A DNA stretch of 64,000 nt, from contig OX422219.1 of the NCBI GenBank assembly GCA_949130495.1, positions 267,887,111 through 267,951,110 on the forward strand. The letters run 5' to 3'. The translations under genes and the position numbers were made by a program. The notes below the pieces were generated by a model. It did no database searches, had not been told where the DNA came from, and worked only from the letters and a program-made list of their open reading frames with translations. This DNA is from Sambucus nigra (Eukaryota; Streptophyta; Magnoliopsida; Dipsacales; Adoxaceae). Below, piece by piece: positions 10,738 to 21,910 of the stretch (position 1 is the stretch's first letter; each line of letters opens with the position of its first letter).

Positions 10738-11345
10738 GATCTATCCCAGGATCAATCATACTTAAATTGGTTTTGATATCTTATATTTCATGTACGTTGT
10801 ATCTCGGGGGTGGGACATCAATTTACCCACTATCATCTTCAGAGTGATGTCATTTGTTATCATTATCGGTAACGCCCTTCTCCACACTGCTATCCCCTAT
10901 GGGATCCTCATTTATAGGATTTGCACATCTGCTAGAGTTCCTATTTTTGAGGATGAGTTGGGTATCTCCGAGCCTACTTTCATTGATCATAACCTGCTCA
11001 ATCGTTCATAGAGTTATCTGAGTGCAGAGGCGAGAGCGATACCTCCACCCACAAAGGGAGCTTCTTCTGGTGTTGGATGTTCCTCCCCGCCAGTGGGTCC
11101 TACTGGTCCCAACCCTAATGCCTCTCAACCTGGTCCTTCCACATCTTTATCGTATACCCTTCCAAGGAGGACTTCTATAATTTAAAGGCACATGTAGCTT
11201 TTCAATCCAGGATGTGTGATGATATGATGGTTAGATTTAATGCTCAGGCCGAGGCCCGTGATCGTACTGATTGACAGATTTTAGCATTTTTTGACGAGAT
11301 GCGTTGCAAAGAGCAGAGCAGAGGAGAAGGTTCTTCTGGACTAGG
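10738..11345 (+). pseudogene. SIRE-A env-like gene, downstream part
   Basis: Continuation of the gene broken at 4618. The frame at 10790-11011 gives WDINLPTIIFRVMSFV, then IPYGILIYRI. This matches the conserved core (INLP...LPYGMLIT...) of the 'putative plant transposon protein' region found downstream of pol in SIRE-type elements. It is followed by a Ser/Pro-rich stretch (11040-11170) and a short possible coiled coil. The same order occurs in elements B and C of this window. A stop at 11009 and others later break the frame. Function in the retrotransposon is unknown; an envelope role has been proposed for the family but is not proven. Confidence 0.65.
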
Positions 11346-11367
11346 ATATATTCTAGCTCATATTCTC

Positions 11368-11399
<32 letters not shown>

Positions 11400-11979
11400 A
11401 CAGATGTTTAGTTGTATCAACATTGTATTTAATACTATTGATGTATGATGTATTTATTATTTCTCTGATACGATGTACTCTTTTACTGATGGACATTTTA
11501 TATCTACATTTTTTATGACATGGATGTACTTTTTATTGATGATTCAGTCTTATTAATTCTAATTACCATCCATTTACTGCTATCTTTGACTACCCATTAT
11601 CGTGATGATACTTAGATCAGTTTATATGATTCTGATTATTCTTATATGCTTTTTCTGCCCCACGATTTGTATATTCCAGGGAAAAAGGGGGACATATATG
11701 TGATGTAGGGGGATTTTAGTTATTTACGTTTTATTGATATATATTTTTGTTCCTTCATACTTCACTTGGGTGTATGTTTATGTCTCGTGTGTGTAGGTAT
11801 ATATTTTTCTGAGATTCAGATTTGTTTTACTACATCACATTCAGAGACAGATTCAGATGTGGCCGGAGATCTACAGTTTTTGTTCATATCATGTATATTT
11901 ATTATTTTGAGTTTATGGGCTAGGACATATGTTTTATGGCTTATCATTTTTTCTTTTTTAGTTTTGTCCCGGAAGAGCC
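11346..11979 (+). other. 3' untranslated region of SIRE element A
   Basis: T-rich non-coding DNA between the env-like gene and the 3' LTR. It contains a GAT/ATG triplet array at about 11369-11400. The frame at 11766-12011 is T-rich and runs into the LTR, so it is not a gene. Confidence 0.55.
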
Positions 11980-11992
11980 AAAGGGGGAGATT
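11980..11992 (+). other. Polypurine tract of SIRE element A
   Basis: AAAGGGGGAGATT directly before the LTR start TGTAGGAACAAATTT. The same tract precedes the LTRs at 32264 and 59632, a hallmark of SIRE-type copia elements. Confidence 0.88.
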
Positions 11993-13034
11993 TGTAGGAA
12001 CAAATTTCTAATAGAGTCAATTTATTTGTAATTGTCTTAATTTCGCACAAAATAATTTGAGTCTAGGCTAGATTTAATTTGAGATTAATTGAATCCTACT
12101 ACAGTTCAAGATTGAAGAATTTGCAGTTGAAAGGTTTGAAGAAGAAATCATGTTAAGTTGATTATTCATACTCAATTTGTTCTTGATCACACAGGTATGA
12201 GTACTTAAAAGAATTGATGTGATTTAGAATTTTGATTAAATGATGGATGAATTAAATATTTTAATATTAGGAATTAAATATTTGAGAAAACGTATTTTAT
12301 ATATTTCGAAGCTAAAATAATTATTAAAAATTTGCGAAATTTATTTAAAAAGAAAATCATTTTTAAATGTCTCTCGAAAGACATAGTGTATCATTCTAAC
12401 GACATGCTCATGTCGCTCAAATGACATGGTATGTTGCCCGAACGAACTGCCACCTTAATTTTCGTGTTTTGTTTTTGCTGGACTCTTGTTTGCTCAAAAA
12501 TAAATGACTCACTGCTTAGACATTTTTCGATACAGAACAGAACAATTTCAAAAATTCCCATAGAGTTCTTTATCACCTAGAGTTTATTCCAGATCAAATT
12601 ACTCAGTTCTATAGTTTGTGATCTTCAACGCATTTTTTGGAACACAATTCATTCATTGATTACAGTGATTGAGGTCATTGGGGATGCTTACGAGTATAGC
12701 ATGATGAAGATGAGAGTTGCGATTCTTAAGGGATCTTGCGGGAGTCCTTTGCTGATTTAGACTACGTGTTTATGTGGATTTGCTGCGGTAGATTCATTGC
12801 AGATTTTGGTATGGTGTAAGTTGAGATTTAATGTTCATAGTAAAATAAAAAGGTTTTACCCGAAAGGGGTTTTTCCTAAAATTATTACTTTTACCGCATG
12901 CTTTAATTGTTGAATGAATTAAATCACTTGGATGCATGTGTAGGGTTTAAGAAGTTAAAATTGGATTTAACTAAAAATTGAAATAGTTGTTCTTACCTAA
13001 AGCATACACTAAAGGGCCTTATGAATATGTAACA
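11993..13034 (+). repeat. 3' LTR of SIRE element A
   Basis: Starts TGTAGGAACAAATTTCTAAT like the LTRs of B and C (TGTAAGGACAAATTTC). The right edge is placed at ...ATATGTAACA because the 'CCTAAAGCATACACTAAAGGGCCTT' stretch shared with B ends just before it; the exact base is uncertain. At 12370-12450 it carries CGACATGCTCATGTCG and CCGAACGAAC, at the place where the C LTR has TTCGAA palindromes. Confidence 0.75.
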
Positions 13035-13183
13035 CTTGAACCTATTGTTGATCGACCAACCTCCTCTACACCTCCTCGGAGAGAGGTACATGCTCATTTT
13101 GTTTTCCCTTACTTGATTTTATTCTTTGACTAGGTGTTTGCTACAACTCTTTTTTAAAATCCTTTCATAATTTTATCAAGAAA

Positions 13184-13396
13184 AACTTGCCCAGAGTGTT
13201 TGGTCAAGCAGTCAAAGGTCCTTCAAGTAAATTGGGACTTTAGTGACCATAAAGGCTAAACTTGCCCAGAGTACGTTTTCGAGCAACCAATGGCGCTTCG
13301 AGTAAAATGGGACTTTAGCATGCCCAGAGTACTTGGTTGAGCAACCAAAGGTACTTAAATTAAATAGGGACTTTAGCGACCATAAAGGCCAAACTT
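13184..13396. repeat. 75-bp tandem repeat, three copies
   Basis: Units begin AACTTGCCCAGAGT, continue with GAGCAACCAAAGGT and end GGGACTTTAGCGACCATAAA. The middle copy (13259-13317) lacks the last 15 or so bases. The array lies beyond the integrase in element F, a usual site for repeats in Tat/Ogre elements. Confidence 0.85.
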
Positions 13397-14363
13397 TCTT
13401 TGCCAAGCTGCTCTTTTATGACTTCATTTATTTTAATTGTCATGTTGCACTCGAGAGTCCGGACGTTCTAGTTGAGCCTTATTTACCTGTTATTAAAGTT
13501 CCCCAGGATGGTGTTTACAGGAAGGCAATTTTGAATCCCTCTACTGTTAATGTTCCTTTCAATAAATCTAGCCTTCCTTTTGGTGGTCCAAATATTGAGG
13601 TGAAATCTTAGGAAACCACTCCTTTCTTGGAAGAGGAAGATAGGGTATCCAACACAGTGTTTCCTTTAGACATCAACATCGCTTTTGGTCTCCATCCTCC
13701 TGAGGAATCTCCCACAAACTTTTCTAAACAAACTCTTAGGAGTTTCCCCTTATTCTTTCCACCTTACATCGTGAACTTCTTGAATGTCTACTTGAACTTC
13801 ACCCCTCTACCTTAAGTCCTCGTTATATTTAACTAATTCCAGTCATGATGGCTTGTAGGTTACTCGGGTTTGCCATTGTGCTGAGTGAGGTTTTAAGTAC
13901 CCCGCTACAGTCACTTACCTTGTCTAAAATTAAGGAGTCAATGGGCAAGATCAATGTTCTTATGAAGGATGGTTTCTCTATGATGTGGTTGATCGATGTT
14001 CTGAGGTCATTCAAGAAATCCAATCTACCCTCATTTTACATGAATCTTTAAGACAGTATTAGAACCCAAGTTTCTATTATTAAAGCAGTGGCTATCCTTC
14101 ACCCTAAGCTTATTAAAGTAGAGGAGAGAGTTGTGGTTGCCCATGAGGCCTTGGCCCAAGATAAGTCGGAATTAGAGAAGTTCCAACAGGCGATGGAGGA
14201 TCACAAAAAGGACATGGTCGACCTTAACAATGATCAAGCTACACTGGAAACTTATTTCCCATACCTTCACTATAGCTTGATCAATTATACCAACCTATGG
14301 TTTATCATAGATGACCCCGGTGAATTCTACAGTTCCACTTTTTTTTGCTTATTTGTACTTTGA
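13333..14363 (+). pseudogene. Antisense extra ORF of Tat element F
   Basis: Plus-strand coding remains lying antisense to the minus-strand pol of element F. Three open pieces follow one another: 13333-13611 (VEPYLPVIKVPQDGVYRKAI), 13627-13815, and, after a gap, 13845-14051 and 14088-14290. The last piece (LEKFQQAMEDHKKDMVDLNN) is charged with heptad spacing and is probably a coiled coil. Tat-lineage elements are known for an antisense gene in this position whose product has an N-terminal conserved domain and a C-terminal coiled coil. I do not recognise the N-terminal part here, so the assignment rests on position and coiled coil. Stops at 13609 and 13813 indicate decay or introns. Confidence 0.45.
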
Positions 14364-14639
14364 TGTAGTAACTTCTCCTATAATTGTATTTAAAATTTTT
14401 ACTAAATTATTGGTTCTATCTTCTCTTTCTTATACCATTTTACTTTTGATCTATCTTTGTTAAAAAGTACACTTGACTTATTTACCATATAACCTAACTG
14501 TATTATAAATAATATATTTTTCACTAGGTTGTGAGAATAGTCTTTCAATCAACCATAATAATTGTAAAAACAAAAGAACAAAACTAAGGAAAAATAGAAA
14601 AACATTTTAGACATGGCGAATATTGAGCCACTTGTTGTT
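14364..14639. other. AT-rich spacer in element F
   Basis: Between the antisense gene and the end of integrase. No gene or repeat seen. Confidence 0.5.
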
Positions 14640-15480
14640 AAGATTGAACATTACATCATGTGCCTTACACGCTATATAGGTCCCTTCCCAATTAGCTTTA
14701 AACTTTAGCAGCGAGATACCTCGTATGTGCCTCGTTCAAGCTTTCAATATCAAGTCTCCTTCATTAAACTTTCTTAGTTTAACCATCTGATCATATGACC
14801 TGAAGAGTTTCTTTTTATACATTTCAAAGTGTTTCTTTGCATTGTCTCGTGCTCATCTAGGGCCTCTAGCTGCACATGCTTGCTTTAGGAGAGCATTGTA
14901 CTTCATAAGTTGTATCGGGAAAAAGGTATTTCTAAATCCACTAACAGGATAGCTTCCGTACCAAATACCAATGAGAAATGAGGATATCCAATAGGTTTAC
15001 TTTTGGTTGTTCAGTAAGCACATAGAACCTCTAGTATATTTTTATCCCAAGTACCGGGAAAATCCTCCAATATTTTTGCCAAAATAATTACCAAAGTCTT
15101 GGTTATAGCTTTGGCATGACCGTTGCACTTATGATAGACCACATAAACTTGTGATGGATGATGGAGTATTTGTCTCTGATAAAGCTTACTTATTTGTTTA
15201 TAAATGGGGTTCCATTATCTGAGAGGAAGACTTTTGGAATGCCAAATCGACAGATGATGTACTCTTTCATGAGCTGAGCCACCACCCCTATTGTAAACTT
15301 ATTGAGAGGTATGGCCTCTGCCCACTTGGTGAAGTATTCAGTGGCAACCAATATCCTAATTTTTTCACTGGAAGAATGATTAATAGTTCCCACGAAGTCA
15401 AATGTCAATGTGTGAAAAGGAAACAAAGTTGAAAGGGAGTGCAAGTCCACTGAAGGATTGTGGATCATATTTCCATGAAG
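14640..15480 (-). pseudogene. Tat-type integrase remnant
   Basis: Integrase of element F, which would insert the DNA copy into the genome. The open piece 15190-15468 reads TFDFVG, then LVATEYFTKWAEAIPL, then FGIPKVFLSDNGTPFINK, holding the first two acidic catalytic residues (D in FDF and D in SDNGT). The third (E) region follows below 15190 as 'CNGHAKAITKTLVIILAK', where the catalytic position may be altered. Downstream, 'GTEAILLVDLEIPF' and the tail at about 14640-14900 match the C-terminal integrase part of Tat elements. Stops and shifts make it inactive. Confidence 0.8.
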
Positions 15481-15905
15481 TTGACGTGCATTTCACCTTC
15501 AAACAAACTTAATAGATTTATTTTCCACGGTTGGATAAAAATACCCGAAGGTCATGAGTTGGTCATAAAGCTTTGCTCCTCCAATTTAGCCCGGATCAGG
15601 GGATTTGTTCAATACTTCCTCTTCTTCCTCTAATATGATGCACCGCAAAGGTCTGTCATGATAACATATTTGATGAGCATGGTAATTTAGCATTTAAAAT
15701 CTCAAAATTATCCTATTTAGTCTCATGGAAAGGTCCTTATCTACTAGAATTACTCCATTTTCTAACATGTCAATGTACGGTTATCTCCAATCAGGTGGTT
15801 GCTCGATAAAATTGCATTCAAATGCCTTATAATGCAACTGGAACTTATCACATATCCTTTGTACTTAATTTTTCGTCTTTCTTCTTCATAGGCTAAACGT
15901 AGCAA
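15481..15905 (-). pseudogene. Integrase N-terminal region, decayed
   Basis: Connects the RNase H part to the integrase core. In intact relatives this holds the zinc-binding HHCC domain. Here only scattered similarity is visible across many stops. Confidence 0.4.
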
Positions 15906-16680
15906 GCCCTCTAAATTCTACGATATAAAGGGATCTCAGTAGTCTTGCAACTATATTGGAGAGCTTCTTTCAGTTCGCTCTCCGCCTTCTCAAGGTCGAA
16001 ACACCTTGACAACCATCCTTCTTTGTTTTTATAGTATAGATTGCAAGTTATGGCAAATAATGTGGATAACTCTACTAGGCTCAATGGTCCTTCCCCAGTG
16101 TCAAACTGCTTCCTTATCTTGCATGTCCAATCATTTCTATCATCTATGGGATACATTTTAGTTACAGCTCAGGTAGTTGTCCTCTTAGTAATTCGAATGA
16201 CCGTCAAATCACCTTTGATGGAAATTTTTTGTGCAACTGTGGTGTAGGCATCTGTGTACCTGTGCATCATCCTGGGGTGTCTTTTAACCATCACTTCATG
16301 GAACTGTCTAGTAATATTTTGATGATTGTTCTGTAGGGCGCCAGACTCATGTGCTTGAGGATATACACCCCATTTACTTGCTTCACCACCAGATTGGAGT
16401 CTCATTTAATTATAATAATGTGGATGCCTCTTCTTAAATCCTCTAACAATCCTAACATTAATTCCTCGTACTTAGCTTCATTATTGGAGAAACTAAAGTC
16501 CAGATTAAAGGATAAACAAATTTCCCCTTATCCTTTGCTTAGGATAACGCTTGCTCCCTATTTGCCTTCACCTGAGGATCCATTGAACTGCATATTACAC
16601 CCCTCCAAATTATCTTTAAAATAAATGGCCTGGAGATCGTCACTAGGGAGCTCCTCATGTGGTGGCTCGAATTTGCCAAA
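15906..16680 (-). pseudogene. Tat-type second RNase H and linker remnant
   Basis: Tat/Ogre elements carry an additional RNase H of plant/archaeal type between the usual one and integrase. On the minus strand, reading down from about 16620, one sees MQFNGSSGEGKG, ASVILSKG, FSNNEAKYEELMLGLLEDL, then QVNGVY, and RMMHRYTDAYTTVAQK. These correspond to the DGSS, NNEAEYEAL and H-N-x-x-AD motifs of that domain; the first catalytic D is replaced by N (FNGSS). The frame at 15911-16156 is the linker with a charged EKAESELKEAL helix. Several stops interrupt the run. Confidence 0.7.
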
Positions 16681-17302
16681 TGGAAATATGACCAGCAAAT
16701 CTACATAAGCTCAGGTTTTAATGGCCCAAGGGACCACGCATTTGAGATCGTACTATGAATGTTTTAGAAACCATCTAGATGCCCTGCTAATTAGTACAGT
16801 TTTAGCGAGAAATTTGTGTATAGGGTCACATCTTATTATAATATGGACTATGAAAGAGAACATTTATGTAATACCCCACACTTTTATGGGAAATTAAATT
16901 CAATAATTAAGTGTAATTTGGGAATTTAATAATTATCGTGAATAGTAAATTTTAGAGTTTCCATGGATTAGATGATTTTTTATGGGTGTTATATTTACTT
17001 TTGGGGTTAAGTAAATAAGTCAGAATATTTTAATTATATGTCCCAGTTGGGTAAAGCGACAGAGGATAATATTTTAATGGAAAAACCCGCATTGAGATGT
17101 AGTGGGTTAAATTAGTGATTTTCGGTCAAGTACCTCAGATGGATATTTTGAGTGTGCGGATGGTCTCGGAATGGCCGAGATAGTCAGAAAAGAGTATTTG
17201 GGGGTCAAAATTGAGTTTCGGAAATTTTTGGATTAATAGGGACTCGTAATTGAGTAAACGAGTCATTCATGGGTTTAAAAGGAATAAACCCTTATTTTCT
17301 CC

Positions 17303-17310
17303 TATATAAG
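17303..17310 (+). promoter_or_regulatory. TATA box of LTR J
   Basis: TATATAAG followed by ACACGTGAGA, some 435 bases into the LTR. It is a good position for the promoter of the element. A long purine-rich stretch (17320-17395) follows. Confidence 0.6.
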
Positions 17311-17667
17311 ACACGTGAGAGTGGGAGAAAGAAAATAAAAAGAGAGAAACGAAGAAGAGAAGAAAGGAAGAGGAGAAAAGAGGAGAGAAAAAGGATTTCA
17401 GGGCCGAACTCAGCCGGATTTGACTCGAGGTCGTCGGATTTTATCCTCCAGTCAAGTGTTTACTTGCTTTTTTTCTCTTTGAGCATCAATATCATATCAT
17501 AGTTGGTAATAATAACTATATGATTTTGGGATTTTGGTTTTCGTAAATTAAATGAGATTTTCGGAAGTTTAACGGTTGAAAATCGAAAAATGTCAAATTG
17601 GAGAAACTTAGAAAATTATAGAAATTAATGGCCAAAATAGGGGGCAAGAAGAAGCTGCCCTGCTTGA

Positions 17668-17706
17668 TCGATTGATCGACGACCAAGGGTCAATCGATCG
17701 ATCAAA
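17668..17706. repeat. GATC palindrome box in LTR J
   Basis: TTGATCGATTGATCG, then GACCAAGGG, then TCAATCGATCGATCAA. The two halves are inverted copies. The homologous place in gypsy D's LTRs (43930-44010 and 61845-61900) has AATCGATTCGG boxes separated by the same GACCAAG word. Confidence 0.75.
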
Positions 17707-18959
17707 CAACAGTTTTGGCAATTTTGCCTAGGATTATTTATATGGGATAAATTCCCAAATTTAGGATTTCTAACCTATTTAATTGAGGAAATAAATAGAC
17801 TTAACTAAGGGAAAAAATTTATCCATTTGGGGAAATTTATGGGGGCTAAGAGAGTGTTTTAAGTGCGTGACACTAGAAATTATATTTTCGAGGAAATAGA
17901 TAAAGTGAGGAATTAGAGAGTTGGGGTTTCTCCAAAAATATAGTGGGGACCTACAAATTATTAATTGTACAAATGTAGTCCTTGGGTTCGTGGAAATGGA
18001 ATCCACAACCTATTTAAATTAAGGGTGCTTGGTGACAAATATTACTTGGGATAATTTCAGTGAGCATTTAGGCTTATATAATTATGCGCGTAGAAAACAT
18101 AATTATATCGATTGTGGTTGAGTATATCATGAGAGACTATTAGGATGAATTTGGTAAAATATGTATTTACTTAGTGTGAATTGGTATACTTGGAGAAATT
18201 ATATAAATACTTAAGTGTGAATAAGCTACGTGTTATTTATCTAGTGAGGGAATACTTTTGAGTTTAGTATCGTGACTGTGCGAATACTCGAATATTATTA
18301 ATGGTGAGAATCTTTAGGATTATTGATCATCGTTTTGTGTCATTGGCAATTATGGCCATTTATATATGTTTGAGGAACAATGTGGAATATATATATATAT
18401 ATACTATGTCATTAAAGTATATATTATATGATACGAATATGTATATATATCTATGTGTGGGTGGTATATATATATGTGAAGCATACCCCCTCTAATGCTA
18501 TCATGGGAAGTTGCACGATGGGGGTGAGGCCCCTGGCTTGAGGAGCAGGGTACATATAGTCCCCAGGTCATAGTGTCCATTATTATATTGTGTGATTTTT
18601 ATTAGGGGTGAGACATGGTGTGTATGTTTCGTCTCATTGCCGGGAGGAACTATGACCGCTTCCCAAACGTTGTGATTATTGACCGCGATGTCGGTGATAT
18701 TTAGTCTGACCGCTGGTCCCCATGATGGTATGTGAGTGATGCCCTGGAAGATGATAGCATTGAGAGACTGCATCCTCGAGTTATGGATCGTTGGGATGGT
18801 TATTGTACTTGTGTGTATAGTACATTACTTGTGTATGAGAACAAGCTATGAAATGAATTCTCATTCTGGGAGATTTTACTGGACTTAAAATGTGATATGT
18901 ATATAAAAGTGAGCATGAAAAATATAGATGAGTATGTGATGTATATTTATTTATATGAG

Positions 18960-19678
18960 TGATAATACAAATATAGCACCCTGCCACGGATAATATTCTG
19001 CAATACAGAAGATGCCACCCTACAGAAATACAGGTCGCGGCCCTGTAGGATACAGGGAACGGCCCACCTCGTCAAAGGGTGCGGCCCTGTCTATTATACA
19101 GTGCAGCACCTAGTAACTACTCCCCAAGAAGTAGCCGCAACACTACTCGGTACAGGGCGCGACATCTTTTCCTCCAGCTCCACAGGTTCAACACCGCTTG
19201 CCTTGCTGGCCGCATCCCCCTCACCTACAGCTACTCCATACTTGATATATATCACGTACTCAAGGCACGTGACACAACTCACATACCTCCTATAAAAAAG
19301 GTCCAGACCTCGAGATGGGGGGGATTCCACACACACCCGGGGCAGGTTCTAAAGTAATGATTCTCTCTACACAACCTCAGCATACAGTTGAGGACTATTC
19401 ATCCACATCGCAGCTACCTCTCCGGCACACCGAAATCCTCAGTCATCATGTATTCTCCTTTATTCTCATACTTGCATGCCTCTTTAGGCATGATTATATT
19501 GTAAAATGCAACCATATAATGAGAACGGAGCAACACGGTGGACGTAGGCCTATTTTAAAGGCTGAACCACTCTATATCTTGTCTTCTCTCTGTTTACTTT
19601 CTTGGTTTATTCATTACATATTTTACACTTTGACTTGCTGATGAGAGAACGACTTGTGAGCGATTTCTCGTATCATCA
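18960..19678 (+). repeat. 5' LTR of element K
   Basis: 719 bp, TG...CA. It contains a G-box (GGCACGTGAC, 19264-19273) and a TATA box (19291). Small frames on both strands in this LTR overlap each other and are not genes. Confidence 0.9.
19291..19300 (+). promoter_or_regulatory. TATA box of element K with upstream G-box
   Basis: TATAAAAAAG, preceded about 20 bases upstream by GGCACGTGAC. Both are kept in the 3' LTR (TATA at about 26680). Confidence 0.65.
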
Positions 19679-19680
19679 GT

Positions 19681-19698
19681 TTGGCACCGTCTATGGGA
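19681..19698 (+). other. Primer binding site of element K
   Basis: TTGGCACCGTCTATGGGA, two bases inside the LTR. One change from TTGGCGCCGTCTATGGGA, which element I has at 30398-30414. Confidence 0.8.
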
Positions 19699-20457
19699 AA
19701 CGAGATATTTCAATCTTGTTTCTCTGTGTTACGAGTTCTTAAACACCTTATTTTATTCATGGGGATCCTCTGGATCATCATCCATGAGTAAATTTTGGTT
19801 ATTGAGATCTATTTTATACTCACACCCTTAAATGGGCATTTCATACCTTCATATATGTTCTTGGGTATCCATTTTATAACCTTAGATCTATTTTACATAC
19901 CCCTGTGATATCGTCCCACCTAGATAAAGCTGGAAGTCTTGATGGGCTTTAGCCCCGTAAAGGTGGGTGATTAGGGAAGAGTTATATTTACTCCCTTTTT
20001 GTTCTTTGCCTATGATCTAGGGTTTATCATTAGAATTATGCCATTGTGTGCACCGAGAGGTTATTTTCTCATGGATAGACCCTAGTAGGTACGCTCTCCA
20101 CGAGTTTCGGGAGAAAAAAATCAGTTTTGGGGATTCAATTTTGGGATTGTCCCTTCACTGCCTAGGTAGGGATGCGGCATGGTAGTTTAACTACCTTACA
20201 TGTCGCGGCCTCTACTAGGGCAGGTTTGTTACAGAGGCTTCAAAACATCAAGGAATGGACTCGGGTGGTCTCCTACTCATCCTTGGTGAATATCATTCAA
20301 AGGCCACGGCAGTGCACTTATGTGCCATACTGGCTGCGGCCTCGTCAGCATATCATGGAGCAGTTCAAACCCTCCTTCCTAATACTTCTGTGATTATTCA
20401 CTTCTGTTAGTTTTGTCTCAGATTCTATATACTTTATAAAGACTAATAAAAGTACAA
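19699..20457 (+). other. Leader and lost gag 5' part of element K
   Basis: Between the primer site and the first recognisable gag codons. No gag N-terminal or central domain can be seen, so most of gag has been lost or replaced. Contains CCGCGG-type words near 20172, 20203, 20313 and 20334. Confidence 0.5.
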
Positions 20458-20990
20458 ATGGAAGGAGAATCCAACCAAAGTAAAAAAGTCAACGATGAGA
20501 TTGTGCAACTGTACAATCACCTTAATCACCTCTATGACAGCCATGCCTCACTTCAGACCCAGGTCAACTATCTCACTCAGAGGGTCCTAATGCTAGAAGT
20601 CGTGGCCTCTCCCAAAGCGGGTGTGGCATCAATGAAATGCACACGAACAGCCTTTGATGCCACGACATTTCAAGAGGAGACGGTCACAGAAGTAGTCAGC
20701 AGGAGCCAGAAAAGAAGGGCAGAGAAATCACAGAAGAAATCGGGTGTCTATACTCCGTTGAACTTCCCGATTGAAGAGATCTTCGAGTTCATCAAAGAGG
20801 ATAAGCTGTTGAGATGGCCAGAAAAGCTGAGAGCTCCACCCCACAAGAGTAACAAAGCTACCTGGTGCAAATTCCATCAGACTATAGCCATGACACCAAG
20901 CAATTCTATGCTCTGAAGGATGAAGTTGAAAGGCTAATTGGGCAAGGGAGGCTGCAGTGATTCCTGAAGAATGCATAAAGGATTCAGCCA
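20458..20990 (+). pseudogene. Tat gag C-terminal remnant
   Basis: Open from 20458 to 20916. A possible coiled coil (VQLYNHLNHLYDSHASLQTQ) is followed by YTPLNFPIEEIFEFIKEDKL and LLRWPEKLRAPPHKSNK, a signature of the end of Tat gag. The zinc knuckle then starts as WCKFHQ, but a one-base loss near 20882 throws the frame. In the next frame one reads YSHDTKQFYALKDEVERLIG, in which the last zinc-binding Cys is a Phe. Gag packages the RNA, so this copy cannot supply it. Confidence 0.75.
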
Positions 20991-21389
20991 GACCTGACAG
21001 AGGCTGCATGCCGCATCTCATCCTTAGTTTTTCCAATTTCAACTATTTCTGTTCATGTTTTATGAAGCTCATTATAGCCCTAATATGCAAGACTTTATGT
21101 TTTGTTAACAAAGTCATTAGCTGGAGCATACATATATAAATATATGAATTAGCAAATTTTTCCATATCTGATATCTCTCTTGATTTCATAATTTGTTATC
21201 TCACAAAAAGACTTTTTGTCTTAAACAGATTCTAAAGGAAGAATAATAAATTATCTCAAAGTATTTTTTTACTTCGGGATGCACCTATGGAGGGATTGCG
21301 ATCTTAATTAGCTCGGAAGTTCCCCTCACAATGTGCAACTATATCTTATAGTATGATGATCATATTCGCGAAAGCATGTGAGAATTCAA
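20991..21389. other. Spacer in element K
   Basis: AT-rich stretch after gag; pol would be expected here and is absent. No gene seen. Confidence 0.5.
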
Positions 21390-21548
21390 GGAGCTTTTAT
21401 TAGCCACGGGGGCTTACAATGCCCGTTCTTAGCTTTTGAAAAGCGTAATTAGCCACGGTGGCTTACAATGCTCATTCTTAGCTTTCGGGATGCGCTATTG
21501 CGCCGCGAGGCTTATAATATCCATCTAGTGATGGCTTTATATATATCA
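21390..21548. repeat. Imperfect repeats, AGCCACGGTGGCTTACAATG type
   Basis: About two and a half copies of a unit containing 'AGCCACGGNGGCTTACAATG' and 'TTCTTAGCTTT', the last one degenerate (GCGCCGCGAGGCTTATAATA). They lead directly into the 61-bp array. Confidence 0.6.
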
Positions 21549-21549
21549 G

Positions 21550-21910
21550 TAGCTGTGTGTGGCTTAATAACATAACCCAGCCTGAGGGGGCTTGAAAATA
21601 TCCTACATAATAGCTATGGGTGGCTTAATAACATAACCCAGCCTGAGGAGGCTTGAAAATATCCTATATATTACCTAATGGTGGCTTAAATAACATAACC
21701 CAGCCTGAGGAGGCTTGAAAATATCCTACATAATAGCTATGGGTGGCTTAATAACATAACCCTGCCTGAGGAGGCTTGAAAATATCCTATATATTAGCTA
21801 TGGGAAGCTTAACAACATAACCCAGCCTGAGGAGGCTTGAAAATATCCTATATATTAGCTGTGAGTGGCTCAATAACATAACCCAGTCCGAGAAGGCTTG
21901 GAAATACCAA
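21550..21910. repeat. 61-bp tandem repeat, six copies
   Basis: Units start at 21550, 21611, 21672, 21734, 21795 and 21856. Each has TAGCTATGGGTGGCTTAATA, ACATAACCCAGCCTGAGGAG and GCTTGAAAATATCCTA. Note the repeated GGCTT at two phases within the unit, shared with the preceding imperfect repeats. Confidence 0.92.

Larger units (their letters stand above)
13035..16866 (-). mobile_element. Tat/Ogre-type gypsy remnant F
   Basis: Minus-strand fragment of a Ty3/gypsy element of the Tat/Ogre type. From right to left it holds a second RNase H, a linker, the integrase with its C-terminal part, and then a plus-strand (antisense) gene with tandem repeats. This gene order, including an extra antisense ORF beyond pol, is typical of the Tat lineage. 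The RT, gag and 5' LTR would lie beyond 16866, where LTR J cuts in. All frames are interrupted. Confidence 0.7.
16867..18959 (+). repeat. Gypsy LTR J, left part
   Basis: Starts TGTAATACCCCACACTTTTA, of the same type as the LTRs at 4118 (minus) and 42825. It runs through a TATA box at 17303, a CpG palindrome box at 17668, short AT arrays near 18392, and is interrupted at 18959 by element K. It resumes at 27069. From about 17690 on it is repeated, inverted, at 27695-29237. Confidence 0.8.

Noticed and set aside
19079..19641. Overlapping frames on both strands of the K LTR, with counterparts at 26483-26725
   Set aside because: Frames in three phases and both strands over the same LTR bases, broken in the other LTR copy.
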